Assembly: GCF_036895565.1 (NCBI RefSeq)
Contig: NZ_CP145904.1
Span: 1,798,001 to 1,862,000 of the forward strand
Direction: 5' to 3'
From: Flavobacterium sp. KS-LB2
GTDB taxonomy: Bacteria; Bacteroidota; Bacteroidia; Flavobacteriales; Flavobacteriaceae
DNA: 64,000 bases
In this document: piece by piece, positions 1 through 8,423 of the stretch
How the letters are laid out: each line of letters starts with the position of its first letter
How positions within the stretch are numbered: position 1 is the stretch's first letter
Made by a program: the position numbers and the translations under genes
Notes under the pieces: model-generated
What the model saw: only the letters and a program-made list of their open reading frames with translations
Database searches by the model: none
What the model was told of the DNA's origin: nothing

Positions 1-102
1 TACATCATCGTACCTAAAAGCGCCTAATGCAATCAGCAGTAAACCCATTACAATCATTATTAAAGTAGCCCAACCTAAAATAGTATTTTTATTCATTCCC
101 AT
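1..102 (-). CDS. Small membrane protein, N-terminal part (cut by window edge)
   Basis: Reading the minus strand from the ATG at 102 gives an uninterrupted frame of 34 codons that runs off the window. It begins MGMNKNTILGWATL and continues into a hydrophobic segment of about 18 residues ending in ALGAFRYDD. This resembles, from memory, a short Bacteroidota membrane protein family named after CAL67264; that match was not tested. A second in-frame ATG sits two codons downstream, so the exact start is open. Function is unknown. Confidence 0.55.
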   Translation of the reverse strand, partial: MGMNKNTILGWATLIMIVMGLLLIALGAFRYDDV

Positions 103-178
103 AATTGTGGTATATATTTTTAATAACCCGATACTACGCCTCGGAATAAGGAGTGCAAATATCGGAAATTTTTGTCCT

Positions 179-1183
179 TTAATTAAATATTTTATAAAGC
201 ATTTCTCGTAGTAAATCAGATTGTGACATTGCATTCGCGCCTACACCCTTACTTTTTACATCAATGTCCCGCAAAGCACCTACAATTTGGCTCACTTTTT
301 TCATGGGATAGTTTTTCAAAGCCACATCATATTCTTTCAAAAAAAATGGGTTTACGCCTAATACAGCCGACACATTTTTGGGATTTTTATCTTTTAATCC
401 GTGGTATTTTAAAAGTTGAATAAAGAATCCAAAAACCAAACTAGTAGTAACTACCATTGGATTGTCTTTTGGATTTTGAGCAAAGTTCTCCGCAATTTTA
501 TAAGCTTTTAGCTGGTTGCGTTCGCCAAGTGCTTTTCGTAATTCAAATACATTGAAATCTTTGCTGAAACCTATGTTTTCCTCGATATCTTTTGGTGTAA
601 TGGTACTTCCTACTGGCAAGATAATTTGTAATTTTTCCAGTTCATTATTTATTTTACTCAAATCTGTTCCAAGAAATTCCACTAACATGGCATTTGCTTT
701 GGGCTCAATAGCATATTTTTTACCGGATAAAACACGTTTAATCCACTCTCCTACTTGGTTTTCATATAGTTTCTTGCTCTCATAAACGATACCGTTCTTC
801 GCTAATAACTTGGTTACTTTTTTTCGTTTATCGAGCGTTTTATATTTGTAGCAAAAAACTAAAACTGTTGTTGCCATTGGGTTTTCAGCGTAGTTTTCCA
901 GTTTATCTATGGTTCTGATTAAATCTTGGGCTTCTTTTACGATGACCACTTGACGCTCTGCCATCATTGGATAACGTTTTGCAGTAGAAATTATATCTTC
1001 TATAGAAACGTCTCTTCCGTATAAAACGGTTTGATTGAAGCCTTTTTCCTCTTCGGATAAGACTTTTTCTTCGATATAATCTGATAGCTTATCAATATAA
1101 TACGGTTCTTCACCCATCAAAAAATAAATTGGTTTGATGTTACCGCTTTTTATATCATTTACAATTTTTATAACCTCGTCCAT
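179..1183 (-). CDS. holA: DNA polymerase III subunit delta
   Basis: The 334-residue product matches the delta subunit of the clamp loader, which opens the beta sliding clamp and helps load it on primed DNA in the cytoplasm. The N-terminal part carries the typical GEEPYYIDKL segment near residues 24-33, corresponding to the degenerate nucleotide-binding region of the AAA+-like fold. The remainder has the helical lid and collar composition expected of the family, and the length is usual (about 330-345). It is transcribed divergently from the HsdR-N-like gene, with a 92-bp gap that contains heptamer repeats. Delta subunits diverge strongly between phyla, so the call rests on overall architecture and the N-terminal motif. 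Confidence 0.88.
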   Translation of the reverse strand: MDEVIKIVNDIKSGNIKPIYFLMGEEPYYIDKLSDYIEEKVLSEEEKGFNQTVLYGRDVSIEDIISTAKRYPMMAERQVVIVKEAQDLIRTIDKLENYAENPMATTVLVFCYKYKTLDKRKKVTKLLAKNGIVYESKKLYENQVGEWIKRVLSGKKYAIEPKANAMLVEFLGTDLSKINNELEKLQIILPVGSTITPKDIEENIGFSKDFNVFELRKALGERNQLKAYKIAENFAQNPKDNPMVVTTSLVFGFFIQLLKYHGLKDKNPKNVSAVLGVNPFFLKEYDVALKNYPMKKVSQIVGALRDIDVKSKGVGANAMSQSDLLREMLYKIFN

Positions 1184-1200
1184 TTTCTTTTTTGTTTAAA

Positions 1201-1257
1201 TTTAAAGTTTAAAGTTTGTTGAATCGTATGAAACTTTAAACCTTAAACTTTAAACTA
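1201..1257. repeat. Heptamer repeats in inverted arrangement
   Basis: Two and a half copies of TTTAAAG (1201-1217) are followed, after a 13-nt spacer, by copies of the complementary heptamer AAACTTT with one variant (1231-1255). The arms can pair (1208-1217 with 1231-1240), giving a hairpin between the divergent holA and HsdR-N-like genes. Confidence 0.75.
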
Positions 1258-1263
1258 AATAAC

Positions 1264-1271
1264 TATTTTTG
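1264..1271 (+). promoter_or_regulatory. -7 promoter box, TATTTTTG
   Basis: TATTTTTG fits the Bacteroidota TAnnTTTG box exactly and ends 4 nt before the ATG at 1276. No clear TTTG is seen at the -33 distance. If used, transcription would start at or very near the start codon. Confidence 0.45.
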
Positions 1272-1275
1272 CTTC

Positions 1276-1725
1276 ATGCAGCAATTAAATTTTTCTACAT
1301 ATACTTTTCGTTTCAAAAATAGCGAAAATAAAGTCTCCATTTTCGACGAAATCAGGAAAAAATTTATCATTCTCACACCCGAAGAGTGGGTTCGTCAGCA
1401 TGTCATCCAATTTTTATTGGAAGAAAAAAAATACCCAAAATCATTGATTAATGTAGAGAAAGTTTTAAAAGTCAACGGCTTGCGCAAAAGATACGATGTC
1501 GTGGTTTTCAATTCTGATGGTTCTATTTTTATTTTAATCGAATGCAAAGCACCTGAAGTAAAAATTGCTCAAGCGACTTTCGACCAAATTGCAAGATACA
1601 ATATGACAATGAAGTCCGAATTTTTGATGGTAACCAATGGTTTGAATCATTACTTTTGTCGAATGGATTTTGAAAATGAAAAATATCAATTTCTACCTGA
1701 ATTACCCATGTATAAAATCGTTTAA
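1276..1725 (+). CDS. Orphan type I restriction HsdR N-terminal-like nuclease domain protein
   Basis: This 149-residue protein consists almost wholly of an HSDR_N-type domain. The PD-(D/E)xK core is visible: E36/E37 in the PEEWVRQ helix, D74 in KRYDVVVF, E89 and K91 in ILIECKAP, and a Q-x3-Y motif at FDQIARY (Q104, Y108). There is no helicase region and no hsdM or hsdS gene nearby, so it is not a restriction subunit in any complete system. It lies 7 bp upstream of a glycosyltransferase on the same strand and probably shares its transcript. In my recollection small proteins of this kind are conserved beside holA in Flavobacteriaceae. Substrate and role are unknown; the nuclease residues suggest DNA cleavage or binding only by inference. 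Confidence 0.75.
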   Translation: MQQLNFSTYTFRFKNSENKVSIFDEIRKKFIILTPEEWVRQHVIQFLLEEKKYPKSLINVEKVLKVNGLRKRYDVVVFNSDGSIFILIECKAPEVKIAQATFDQIARYNMTMKSEFLMVTNGLNHYFCRMDFENEKYQFLPELPMYKIV

Positions 1726-1732
1726 TCAAATA

Positions 1733-2740
1733 ATGGAAATGAAAATAGCTGTTGTCATCCTGAATTGGAATGGAATTTTATTGTTAGAAAAATTTTTACC
1801 TTCGGTGTTGAAATATTCTCCGGAGGCCACCGTTTATGTTGCGGATAATGCTTCTACAGATGATTCTGTTTCCTATGTGAAAGCTTTTTTTCCTTCGGTT
1901 AAAATTGTAAAAAACGACACTAATTTAGGATTTGCAGATGGATACAATCAAGCTTTAAAGCATATTGAGGCTGATATATATGCCTTGATAAACTCGGATA
2001 TTGAAGTGACCGAAAATTGGTTACAACCTATTCTTAAAACTTTCGAGAATGAGCCAAAAACCGCTATAATTCAGCCTAAAATATTGGATTTCAAAAATAA
2101 GGAATACTTTGAATATGCTGGTGCTGCCGGTGGTTTTATAGATCAATATGGATATCCATATTGTCGTGGTCGTATTTTTGACACTTTAGAAAAAGACAAC
2201 GGACAATACGATGACAACTGCGAAATATTTTGGGCAACAGGAGCTTGTTTTTTTATTAGAAGCGTCGTTTATAAAGAACTAAATGGTTTTGATGATGTTT
2301 TTTTTGCGCATCAGGAAGAAATTGATTTGTGCTGGCGCGCCTTTAATAATGGATATACAATAAAATACATTTCGGAATCGGTTGTGTATCATGTAGGCGG
2401 AGCAACTTTACAACAAGGTAACCCGAAAAAAACGTTTTTGAATTTTAGAAATTCCTTGTTGATGCTGACAAAAAACCTTCCTAAAGAAAAATTATACACA
2501 ATTCTTTTAGGTCGAATGGTTCTGGATGGAATTGCCGGAATACAATTTCTTATGAAAGGAAAATTCAATCATTTTGTAGCAATATTGAAAGCACATTTTT
2601 CTTTTTATAACCTTTTTTTAGATCATTATAAAAAAAGAACTAAATTTCAAGAACAAAAATACTATAACACAAAAAGTATCGTTTACATCTATTTCATTAA
2701 GAAAATCGTTGTTTTTAACGATTTATTTAGAATAAAATAA
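1733..2740 (+). CDS. Glycosyltransferase family 2 (rhamnosyltransferase-like)
   Basis: The product has a GT-A fold typical of GT2 enzymes that transfer sugars from nucleotide donors to envelope or polysaccharide acceptors. The N-terminus reads VVILNWNG, followed by ADNASTDDS, NLGFADGYNQA and the DxD-like NSDIEV segment, as in WbbL-type transferases; FWATGACFF and HQEEIDLCWR further on are acceptor-site motifs of the same group. The frame is open back to 1670, but that stretch overlaps the upstream gene, and the ATG at 1733 (MEMKIAVV) or 1739 lies 7 bp after the upstream stop and starts directly at the first beta strand. A basic, partly hydrophobic C-terminus may touch the membrane. Donor and acceptor cannot be told from sequence. 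Confidence 0.85.
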   Translation: MEMKIAVVILNWNGILLLEKFLPSVLKYSPEATVYVADNASTDDSVSYVKAFFPSVKIVKNDTNLGFADGYNQALKHIEADIYALINSDIEVTENWLQPILKTFENEPKTAIIQPKILDFKNKEYFEYAGAAGGFIDQYGYPYCRGRIFDTLEKDNGQYDDNCEIFWATGACFFIRSVVYKELNGFDDVFFAHQEEIDLCWRAFNNGYTIKYISESVVYHVGGATLQQGNPKKTFLNFRNSLLMLTKNLPKEKLYTILLGRMVLDGIAGIQFLMKGKFNHFVAILKAHFSFYNLFLDHYKKRTKFQEQKYYNTKSIVYIYFIKKIVVFNDLFRIK

Positions 2741-2751
2741 ATATAAAAAAG

Positions 2752-2759
2752 TAAATTTG
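2752..2759 (+). promoter_or_regulatory. -7 promoter box, TAAATTTG, for the OmpA lipoprotein gene
   Basis: TAAATTTG matches TAnnTTTG and lies 31 bp before the start at 2791. The -33 region is only TTTA (about 2726-2729), so this is a partial match. Confidence 0.45.
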
Positions 2760-2790
2760 TCTTTAACATTTAATTAAATTAATACCATTT

Positions 2791-3624
2791 ATGAAAAAAA
2801 TAGTAATTGCCTTATCTGTATTAGCACTATTGACTTCATGTGTTTCTAAAAAGAAATACACTGATTTAGAAGCTAGAAATAAAGAAACTCAAGACTTATT
2901 AAATACTGCAACAGTAAAACTAAATGCTTGTTTAGAAGAAAAAGCAGCACTTTCTGCTACGGCATCTCTTTTAAAAGAGCAAAACCAAGGATTAATAAGC
3001 ACTTCTAAGGACATGACTATTTTGTCAACAAAAGGAGCTGAAAATATTGAAAAAGCTTTAGAATCTATAAAAGAGAAAGATTTAAAAATCAGCAGAATGC
3101 AAGACGCTTTAACTAAGAAAGACAGTGTTACACTTGCTGTAGTTACTAGTTTGAAAAGTGCTGTAGGAATTTCTGATCCAGATATTGAAATAAATGTTGA
3201 AAAAGGAGTTGTCTTTATCTCTATTGCTGATAAATTGTTGTTTAAAACAGGAAGTTACGATGTAACGGATAAAGCAAAAGGTGTTTTAGCAAAAGTGGCT
3301 AAAGTAGTAAATGACAAACCGGATTTTGAATGTATGGTTGAAGGTCATACCGATAATGTTCCTTACAATGGTTCAGGTATTTTATTAGACAACTGGGATT
3401 TAAGTGTGAAACGTTCTACTTCTATCATTCGTGTATTAACAAATCAATTAGGTGTTAAACCAGAACAATTGATTGCAGCAGGAAGAAGTTCATATATTCC
3501 TTTAGTAGCAAATGATTCAGCTGAAAACAGAGCTCGTAACAGAAGAACACGTATTGTTGTTTTGCCTAAAATCGATCAGTTTTATGACATGATTGAAAAA
3601 GAGATGAAAAAACAAAGACCATAA
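2791..3624 (+). CDS. OmpA family outer-membrane lipoprotein
   Basis: A 277-residue envelope protein predicted to tether the outer membrane to peptidoglycan. The N-terminus is a lipoprotein signal with lipobox LTSC, lipidated cysteine at C17. Residues 25-115 are rich in E, K, A and L and likely form a coiled coil. The C-terminal OmpA domain (about 135-260) contains EGHTDN at 184-189, with the peptidoglycan-binding aspartate, and NRRTRI at 250-255, with the conserved arginine. It has its own promoter box and is followed by an intrinsic terminator, so it is probably monocistronic. A Pal-type role in the Tol system is possible, but no tol genes are nearby. Confidence 0.9.
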   Translation: MKKIVIALSVLALLTSCVSKKKYTDLEARNKETQDLLNTATVKLNACLEEKAALSATASLLKEQNQGLISTSKDMTILSTKGAENIEKALESIKEKDLKISRMQDALTKKDSVTLAVVTSLKSAVGISDPDIEINVEKGVVFISIADKLLFKTGSYDVTDKAKGVLAKVAKVVNDKPDFECMVEGHTDNVPYNGSGILLDNWDLSVKRSTSIIRVLTNQLGVKPEQLIAAGRSSYIPLVANDSAENRARNRRTRIVVLPKIDQFYDMIEKEMKKQRP

Positions 3625-3644
3625 TTTCAAATTGTATTTGAACT

Positions 3645-3676
3645 AAAAAACGTCCTGAATATCGGGACGTTTTTTT
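3645..3676. terminator. Bidirectional intrinsic terminator
   Basis: An 11-bp stem (3645-3655 with 3665-3675) has a 9-nt loop and carries an A-run on one side and a T-run on the other. It lies between the convergent OmpA-lipoprotein and YciO-type genes and can serve both. Confidence 0.85.
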
Positions 3677-3724
3677 ATGTTTTCTACTGAACACTAATCC
3701 CGACTCTTCAAGAATGAATACTAA

Positions 3725-4345
3725 TTAAAGAATGTCCAAACTTCCTTTACCTTCTCTCACTACAATAGGTTCATCTCCTGATAAATCAATAATCGTTGAC
3801 CCCATATTATCCCCATAACCGCCATCAATAACCATATCTACTAGGTTTTGCCATTTCTCAAAAATAAGTTCTGGATCAGTAGTATATTCAATCACATCAT
3901 CCTCATCATGAATTGAAGTTGATACGATGGGGTTTCCCAATTGTTTTACAATTTCTAAAGCTATTGAGTTATCTGGAACCCTTATTCCGACAGTGGTTTT
4001 CTTTTTGAATTCCTTTGGTAAATTATTATTTCCAGGTAAAATAAAAGTATAAGGTCCTGGCAAAGCTCTTTTTAGTAATTTAAATGTTGGCGTATCAATC
4101 TGTCGAACATAATCAGATAAGTTACTCAAATCATGGCAAATAAAGGAAAAATTAGCTTTTTCCAGTTTTATCCCTTTGATCTTCGCAATGCGTTCCAAAG
4201 CTTTGGTATTGGTAATATCACAACCCAATCCATAAACAGTATCCGTCGGATAAATTACTAAACCGCCTTCTTTTAAAACCTTCACCACTTTGGCTATTGC
4301 CGCTTCATTAGGTTTGTCTTCGTATATTTTTATAAATTGAGCCAT
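3725..4345 (-). CDS. yciO: YciO-type Sua5/YrdC family protein
   Basis: A 206-residue YrdC-fold protein. YPTDTVYGLGC near residue 32 is the nucleotide/threonine-site motif shared with the enzymes that make threonylcarbamoyl-AMP for tRNA t6A37. The length and the segments KANFSFICHDLSNLSDY, GPYTFILPG, GIRVPD and VSTSIHDEDD correspond closely to E. coli YciO, which is also 206 residues. YciO-type proteins have weak or no demonstrated t6A activity compared with TsaC/YrdC, so automated labels of threonylcarbamoyl-AMP synthase may overstate its role. The gene is 24 bp downstream of the helicase gene on the same strand and probably co-transcribed. Confidence 0.85.
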   Translation of the reverse strand: MAQFIKIYEDKPNEAAIAKVVKVLKEGGLVIYPTDTVYGLGCDITNTKALERIAKIKGIKLEKANFSFICHDLSNLSDYVRQIDTPTFKLLKRALPGPYTFILPGNNNLPKEFKKKTTVGIRVPDNSIALEIVKQLGNPIVSTSIHDEDDVIEYTTDPELIFEKWQNLVDMVIDGGYGDNMGSTIIDLSGDEPIVVREGKGSLDIL

Positions 4346-4369
4346 TTATTTTTTAGTTTAAAACTTTTT

Positions 4370-6709
4370 TCATCCTATAATATCCAGTTTAGCAAAGCGC
4401 AACAATAATTTCTTTATTCCACCAACCTCAAATTTGATTTCGGCTTTTTTGTCTGCTCCCACTCCTTCCAGGTTTAAAACTTCGCCTTTACCAAAACGTT
4501 CGTGCATTACAATATTTCCGGCAACCAATTTATTATCAAACAAATTTGCACTACCGCTTGAAGTTGCAGTATTGGATACAGGTTTCAATTTACGAATATT
4601 TAAATCCGATTTGGGTTCATTATCATTATTATATTTAACTGGTGGAGTACCGTTGGCTGGTTTTGCCAAACGCAATCTAGATTTATCAACATCTCCAAAA
4701 ATATCACTGTCAATCATTGGTTTGTACCTATAATTTGACTCGGCTGGCGTTAGGTATTCTAAATATTGTGCGTCAATTTCCTCAATAAATCGAGAGGGTT
4801 CGCTATCTGTCAATTTTCCCCAACGATAACGCGATTGAGCGTACGTTAAATAGGCTTGATGCTCCGCACGAGTCAGAGCCACATAAAATAAGCGACGTTC
4901 TTCTTCGAGTTCACTTCTGGTACTCATACTCATTGCACTCGGAAACAAATCTTCTTCCATTCCTACGACAAAAACATGAGGAAATTCCAATCCTTTTGCC
5001 AGGTGAATGGTCATTAGCGCGACACGGTCTTCATCGCTGGTGTCTTTATCTAAATCGGTTGCCAGAGCCACATCTTCCATAAACTCAGACAAGGCACCAC
5101 GTGCTCCATCAATTTCTTTCTGACCTTCGGTGAAATCCTTGATACCGTTAAGTAATTCCTCTATGTTTTGAATTTTAGCCATTCCTTCTGGAGTAGCATC
5201 TTTCTTTAGTTCTTGAACCAATCCTGTTTTCTTGGCAACATGATCGGTGATATAAAACGCATCTTGATTTTCATTAATAACTTGAAAACTCTGAATCATC
5301 GTTACAAAATCCTGCAGTTTTTGTTTGGTTCCCGAATTCAGTTTTAAGTCAATTTTATCAATATTCTGCATGACTTCCCAGATGGAACGTTTGTAGTGAT
5401 TGGCTGCAATAGTCAATTTTTCGACTGTTGTGTCTCCAATTCCACGAGCCGGATAATTGATAACACGAACCAAAGCTTCTTCATCTTTTGGGTTGATAAC
5501 CAATCGCAAGTAACACAATACATCCTTGATTTCTTTCCTTTGATAAAAAGACAAACCACCATAAATGCGATACGGAATATCTCTTTTTCTAAGCGCATCT
5601 TCCATCGCACGGGATTGTGCATTGGTACGATACAAAATGGCAAAAGAACCGTTGCTCAGCTGATTTTGCATCTTTTGTTCGAAAATGGTACTAGCCACAA
5701 AACGCCCTTCTTCGGCATCAGTCATGCTGCGGTGCACTTTTATCTTTGGACCAAAATCATTCGCTGTCCAAACTATTTTATCCAGCTTTACTTTATTCTT
5801 ATCGATAATCGTATTTGCTGCTTCCACTATATTTTTTGTCGAACGGTAATTTTGTTCCAATCTAAACGTTTTCACGCCTTCATAATCTTTCTGGAAATTC
5901 AAAATATTGTTAATATTCGCACCACGAAACGCATAAATACTTTGCGCATCATCACCCACCACACAAATATTCTGGAATTTATCAGACAATGCACGAACAA
6001 TCAAATATTGAGAGTGATTCGTATCTTGGTACTCATCTACTAATATATAACGGAATCGGTTTTGATATTTAGCCAAAACTTCTGGGAAACGTGTCAATAA
6101 TTCATTGGTTTTCAACAACAAATCATCAAAATCCATCGCGCCAGATTTAAAGCATTTATCAACATAATTTTGATAAATTTCTCCTAATCTTGGCTTTTTA
6201 GCCATTGCATCCGCTTCTTGTAATTCAGGATTATTGAAATAGGCTTTTACCGTAATCAAGCTGTTTTTATAACTGGAGATTCTGCTTAAAACCTGTTTTG
6301 GTTTATACACATCCCTGTCCAATTGCATTTCTTTGATAATCCCGGAAATACAACGCAATGAATCTTGGGAATCATAAATCGTAAAATTTGAAGGATATCC
6401 CAAATGATCCGCTTCGGAACGCAAAATTCTGGCAAAAACCGAGTGAAATGTGCCCATCCAAAGGTTTTTGGCTTCACTTGCTCCAACAATTTGGGAGATT
6501 CGGGTTTTCATTTCCCGTGCCGCTTTGTTGGTAAACGTAAGCGATAAAATATTGAAGGCATCAACGCCCTGATTCATCAAATAAGCAATTCTAATAGTCA
6601 ACACACGCGTTTTCCCAGAGCCCGCACCAGCAATGATAATCATTGGTCCGTCTTTTTGAAGAACAGGTTCACGTTGGGCTTCGTTGAGTTGATCGATATA
6701 TTTATGCAT
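4370..6709 (-). CDS. UvrD/PcrA-type ATP-dependent DNA helicase
   Basis: A 779-residue superfamily 1A 3'-to-5' DNA helicase of the UvrD/Rep/PcrA group, acting in nucleotide excision repair, mismatch repair or replication-fork clearance. Motif Q/I is intact, with GAGSGKT at 28-34; LSLTFTNKAA (Ia), DEYQDTN (II, near residue 225), GDDAQSIYAFRGA (III), QNYRS (IV), MTIHLAKGLEFP (V) and LFYVALTRA (VI) follow in order. The C-terminus ends in a tudor-like segment (MHERFGKGEVLNLEG) as in PcrA, which may contact RNA polymerase. The start at MHKYIDQLNEAQ fits the family N-terminus. The sequence alone does not separate a uvrD from a pcrA name. Confidence 0.93.
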   Translation of the reverse strand: MHKYIDQLNEAQREPVLQKDGPMIIIAGAGSGKTRVLTIRIAYLMNQGVDAFNILSLTFTNKAAREMKTRISQIVGASEAKNLWMGTFHSVFARILRSEADHLGYPSNFTIYDSQDSLRCISGIIKEMQLDRDVYKPKQVLSRISSYKNSLITVKAYFNNPELQEADAMAKKPRLGEIYQNYVDKCFKSGAMDFDDLLLKTNELLTRFPEVLAKYQNRFRYILVDEYQDTNHSQYLIVRALSDKFQNICVVGDDAQSIYAFRGANINNILNFQKDYEGVKTFRLEQNYRSTKNIVEAANTIIDKNKVKLDKIVWTANDFGPKIKVHRSMTDAEEGRFVASTIFEQKMQNQLSNGSFAILYRTNAQSRAMEDALRKRDIPYRIYGGLSFYQRKEIKDVLCYLRLVINPKDEEALVRVINYPARGIGDTTVEKLTIAANHYKRSIWEVMQNIDKIDLKLNSGTKQKLQDFVTMIQSFQVINENQDAFYITDHVAKKTGLVQELKKDATPEGMAKIQNIEELLNGIKDFTEGQKEIDGARGALSEFMEDVALATDLDKDTSDEDRVALMTIHLAKGLEFPHVFVVGMEEDLFPSAMSMSTRSELEEERRLFYVALTRAEHQAYLTYAQSRYRWGKLTDSEPSRFIEEIDAQYLEYLTPAESNYRYKPMIDSDIFGDVDKSRLRLAKPANGTPPVKYNNDNEPKSDLNIRKLKPVSNTATSSGSANLFDNKLVAGNIVMHERFGKGEVLNLEGVGADKKAEIKFEVGGIKKLLLRFAKLDIIG

Positions 6710-6799
6710 GGAGAAATTTAAATTTATTATGCAAAAATAAGAATTTAAGATGTAAAAGTGTACTTTTAAATGAAGCTAAAAAACCATTCTTCATTTATT

Positions 6800-6907
6800 A
6801 AACCATATAAGAAATATAAGGTCATTTAAGGCCTTTTTTTAACTGAAAAGTCAAATAAATGGCAGACCAATTTTAACTCATAATCTCTTAGAAGACTTAT
6901 ATGGTTT
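6800..6907. repeat. Inverted repeat with CATATAAG arms
   Basis: AAACCATATAAG at 6800-6811 is matched perfectly by its inverse CTTATATGGTTT at 6896-6907, with 84 nt between. The interval also holds related AATATAAG and AAGGCC/GGCC-T-run motifs. It fills most of the gap between the permease end and the helicase start. Confidence 0.7.
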
Positions 6908-6915
6908 TAAAAAAA

Positions 6916-7683
6916 TTATTTAAAAAACACATCGTATGCAAAACGGATTAAGGTACCAACAACCACAACTAAAAAGAAAATTCGGATGAAACTATTTCCT
7001 TTATTTATAGCTAATTTAGCGCCAAGCCAACCGCCAAACGCATTACTGGCAGCCATTGGTAACGCAACTGCCCAAATTATTTTACCTTTTAAAATAAAAA
7101 GACAAATAGAACCAAAATTTGTCGAAAGATTGACCATTTTAGCATTTGCGGAAGCATGCAAAAAATCAAAACCCATAATAGCAATAAAGGCAACTACTAA
7201 AAAACTGCCAGTTCCCGGGCCAATAAATCCATCATATAAACCAACAACAAAACTGATTGCAATTGCATTCCATATTTGGACTTTTGAAGAATGATTCTTT
7301 TCAATGTGTTGTCCAAAATTTTTCTTTGCATAAGTATAAATTACTAAAAATGAAAGAACGACCAATAGCAACGGTTTCATGAAATCATTGCTTACATAGG
7401 TTAATAAAGTTGATCCTAAAAATGCTGATGGAAATGCCAAAAGCATCATAATCGATAATAGTTTCCAGTTCATATCAACCTTTTTCAGATATTGATACGC
7501 TGCAAAAGAAGTACCACTAAATGCTGGAACTTTTAATGTCCCAATTACATTTGAAACAGGTAAATTAGGTAATAAAACGAGTCCCATAGGAGTCTGTATT
7601 AATCCACCACCACCTACAATTGCGTCAATAAATCCTGCAGCAAAAGCAGCCAAACAAAGTAAAATTAATATATAAGTTTCCAT
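6916..7683 (-). CDS. TSUP family (TauE/SafE) membrane permease
   Basis: A 255-residue integral membrane protein of about eight predicted helices. The first helix carries the family signature FIDAIVGGGGLIQTP, and a second matching half appears at FVVGLYDGFIGPGTGSFLV, the two-fold repeat characteristic of TauE/SafE transporters. Members move sulfite, sulfonates, sulfoacetate or related small organic anions across the inner membrane. No sulfur-metabolism gene is adjacent, so the substrate is unassigned. It stands alone, transcribed away from the downstream plus-strand gene. Confidence 0.9.
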   Translation of the reverse strand: METYILILLCLAAFAAGFIDAIVGGGGLIQTPMGLVLLPNLPVSNVIGTLKVPAFSGTSFAAYQYLKKVDMNWKLLSIMMLLAFPSAFLGSTLLTYVSNDFMKPLLLVVLSFLVIYTYAKKNFGQHIEKNHSSKVQIWNAIAISFVVGLYDGFIGPGTGSFLVVAFIAIMGFDFLHASANAKMVNLSTNFGSICLFILKGKIIWAVALPMAASNAFGGWLGAKLAINKGNSFIRIFFLVVVVGTLIRFAYDVFFK

Positions 7684-7760
7684 GCAACTATTATTTTTAA
7701 TGTTCCCGAAGTGATTGGCAAAAATACTATTCGTATCGATTTATTGCTATTAAAATGGAA

Positions 7761-7790
7761 TTGATTTGTACTTAAAAAAGTATATTTTTG
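7761..7790 (+). promoter_or_regulatory. Bacteroidota-type promoter, TTG plus TATTTTTG
   Basis: TTG at 7761-7763 and TATTTTTG at 7783-7790 are separated by 19 nt, within the known spacing for this promoter class. The box ends 23 nt before the ATG at 7814 and supports that start over the longer open frame from 7766. Confidence 0.6.
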
Positions 7791-7813
7791 TTTTCACAAA
7801 TTTATATATCAAA

Positions 7814-8335
7814 ATGGATTCAACAAAAATCATAGAAATTCTAGCGTACACCTTACCTTCACTTATTACTGGTGGAGTTGCCTATTATTTATTTAAAGCT
7901 TATTTTAAAGACCAACAAAACACGAGACGCTGGTTGTTGCAGAAAGAATCCAAAAAAGAGGCGTTACCACTGCGTTTACAAGCATATGAACGTATGTCAT
8001 TGTACATGGAACGCATCAATCCAACTAAATTATTAATTCGTATTGCGCCAATTTCTAACGACAAAAACGATTACGAAAATCTTATAATTACTCATATAGA
8101 ACAAGAATTTGAACACAACCTGACCCAACAAATCTATATGTCAGATGAATGTTGGACCATCATTGTTACAGCAAAAAATGCTACCATACAGATGATTCGA
8201 AAAGCGAATATGAGCGACCGCGTGGACAGCGCCGACAAATTGCGTGAAGTTGTTTTGAATGATTTATTGGAAAAACAATCTCCGAGTAATGCTGCTTTGG
8301 CTTATATCAAAAACGAAGTAGGACAATTGTGGTAA
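7814..8335 (+). CDS. Uncharacterised membrane-anchored protein
   Basis: I do not recognise a functional family. Starting at MDSTKIIEI, the product has 173 residues: one N-terminal transmembrane segment (about 5-26, ILAYTLPSLITGGVAYYLF), then a charged, mainly helical cytoplasmic-type domain containing RRWLLQKESKKEALPLRLQA and LYMERINPTKLLIRI. The middle part (EHNLTQQIYMSDECW) and the end (LEKQSPSNAALAYIKNEVGQLW) look like a compact folded domain rather than low-complexity sequence. The open frame reaches back to 7766, but a promoter lies inside that stretch. It is a single-gene unit divergent from the TSUP permease. Confidence 0.75.
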   Translation: MDSTKIIEILAYTLPSLITGGVAYYLFKAYFKDQQNTRRWLLQKESKKEALPLRLQAYERMSLYMERINPTKLLIRIAPISNDKNDYENLIITHIEQEFEHNLTQQIYMSDECWTIIVTAKNATIQMIRKANMSDRVDSADKLREVVLNDLLEKQSPSNAALAYIKNEVGQLW

Positions 8336-8348
8336 AAAACCAATTCAA

Positions 8349-8369
8349 AATTACGAATTACAAATTACG
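8349..8369. repeat. Three tandem heptamers (AATTACG/AATTACA)
   Basis: AATTACG, AATTACA and AATTACG follow one another without gaps, between the stops of two convergent genes. Confidence 0.75.
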
Positions 8370-8423
8370 AAATGTTTTACCAGTTTGTTATCATCAGATC
8401 ACAGTAGTTAATTGTATTTGAAC

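Noticed and set aside
1276..1725. Restriction-modification system
   Set aside because: Only an HsdR N-terminal-like domain is present; no HsdM, HsdS or helicase part lies nearby.
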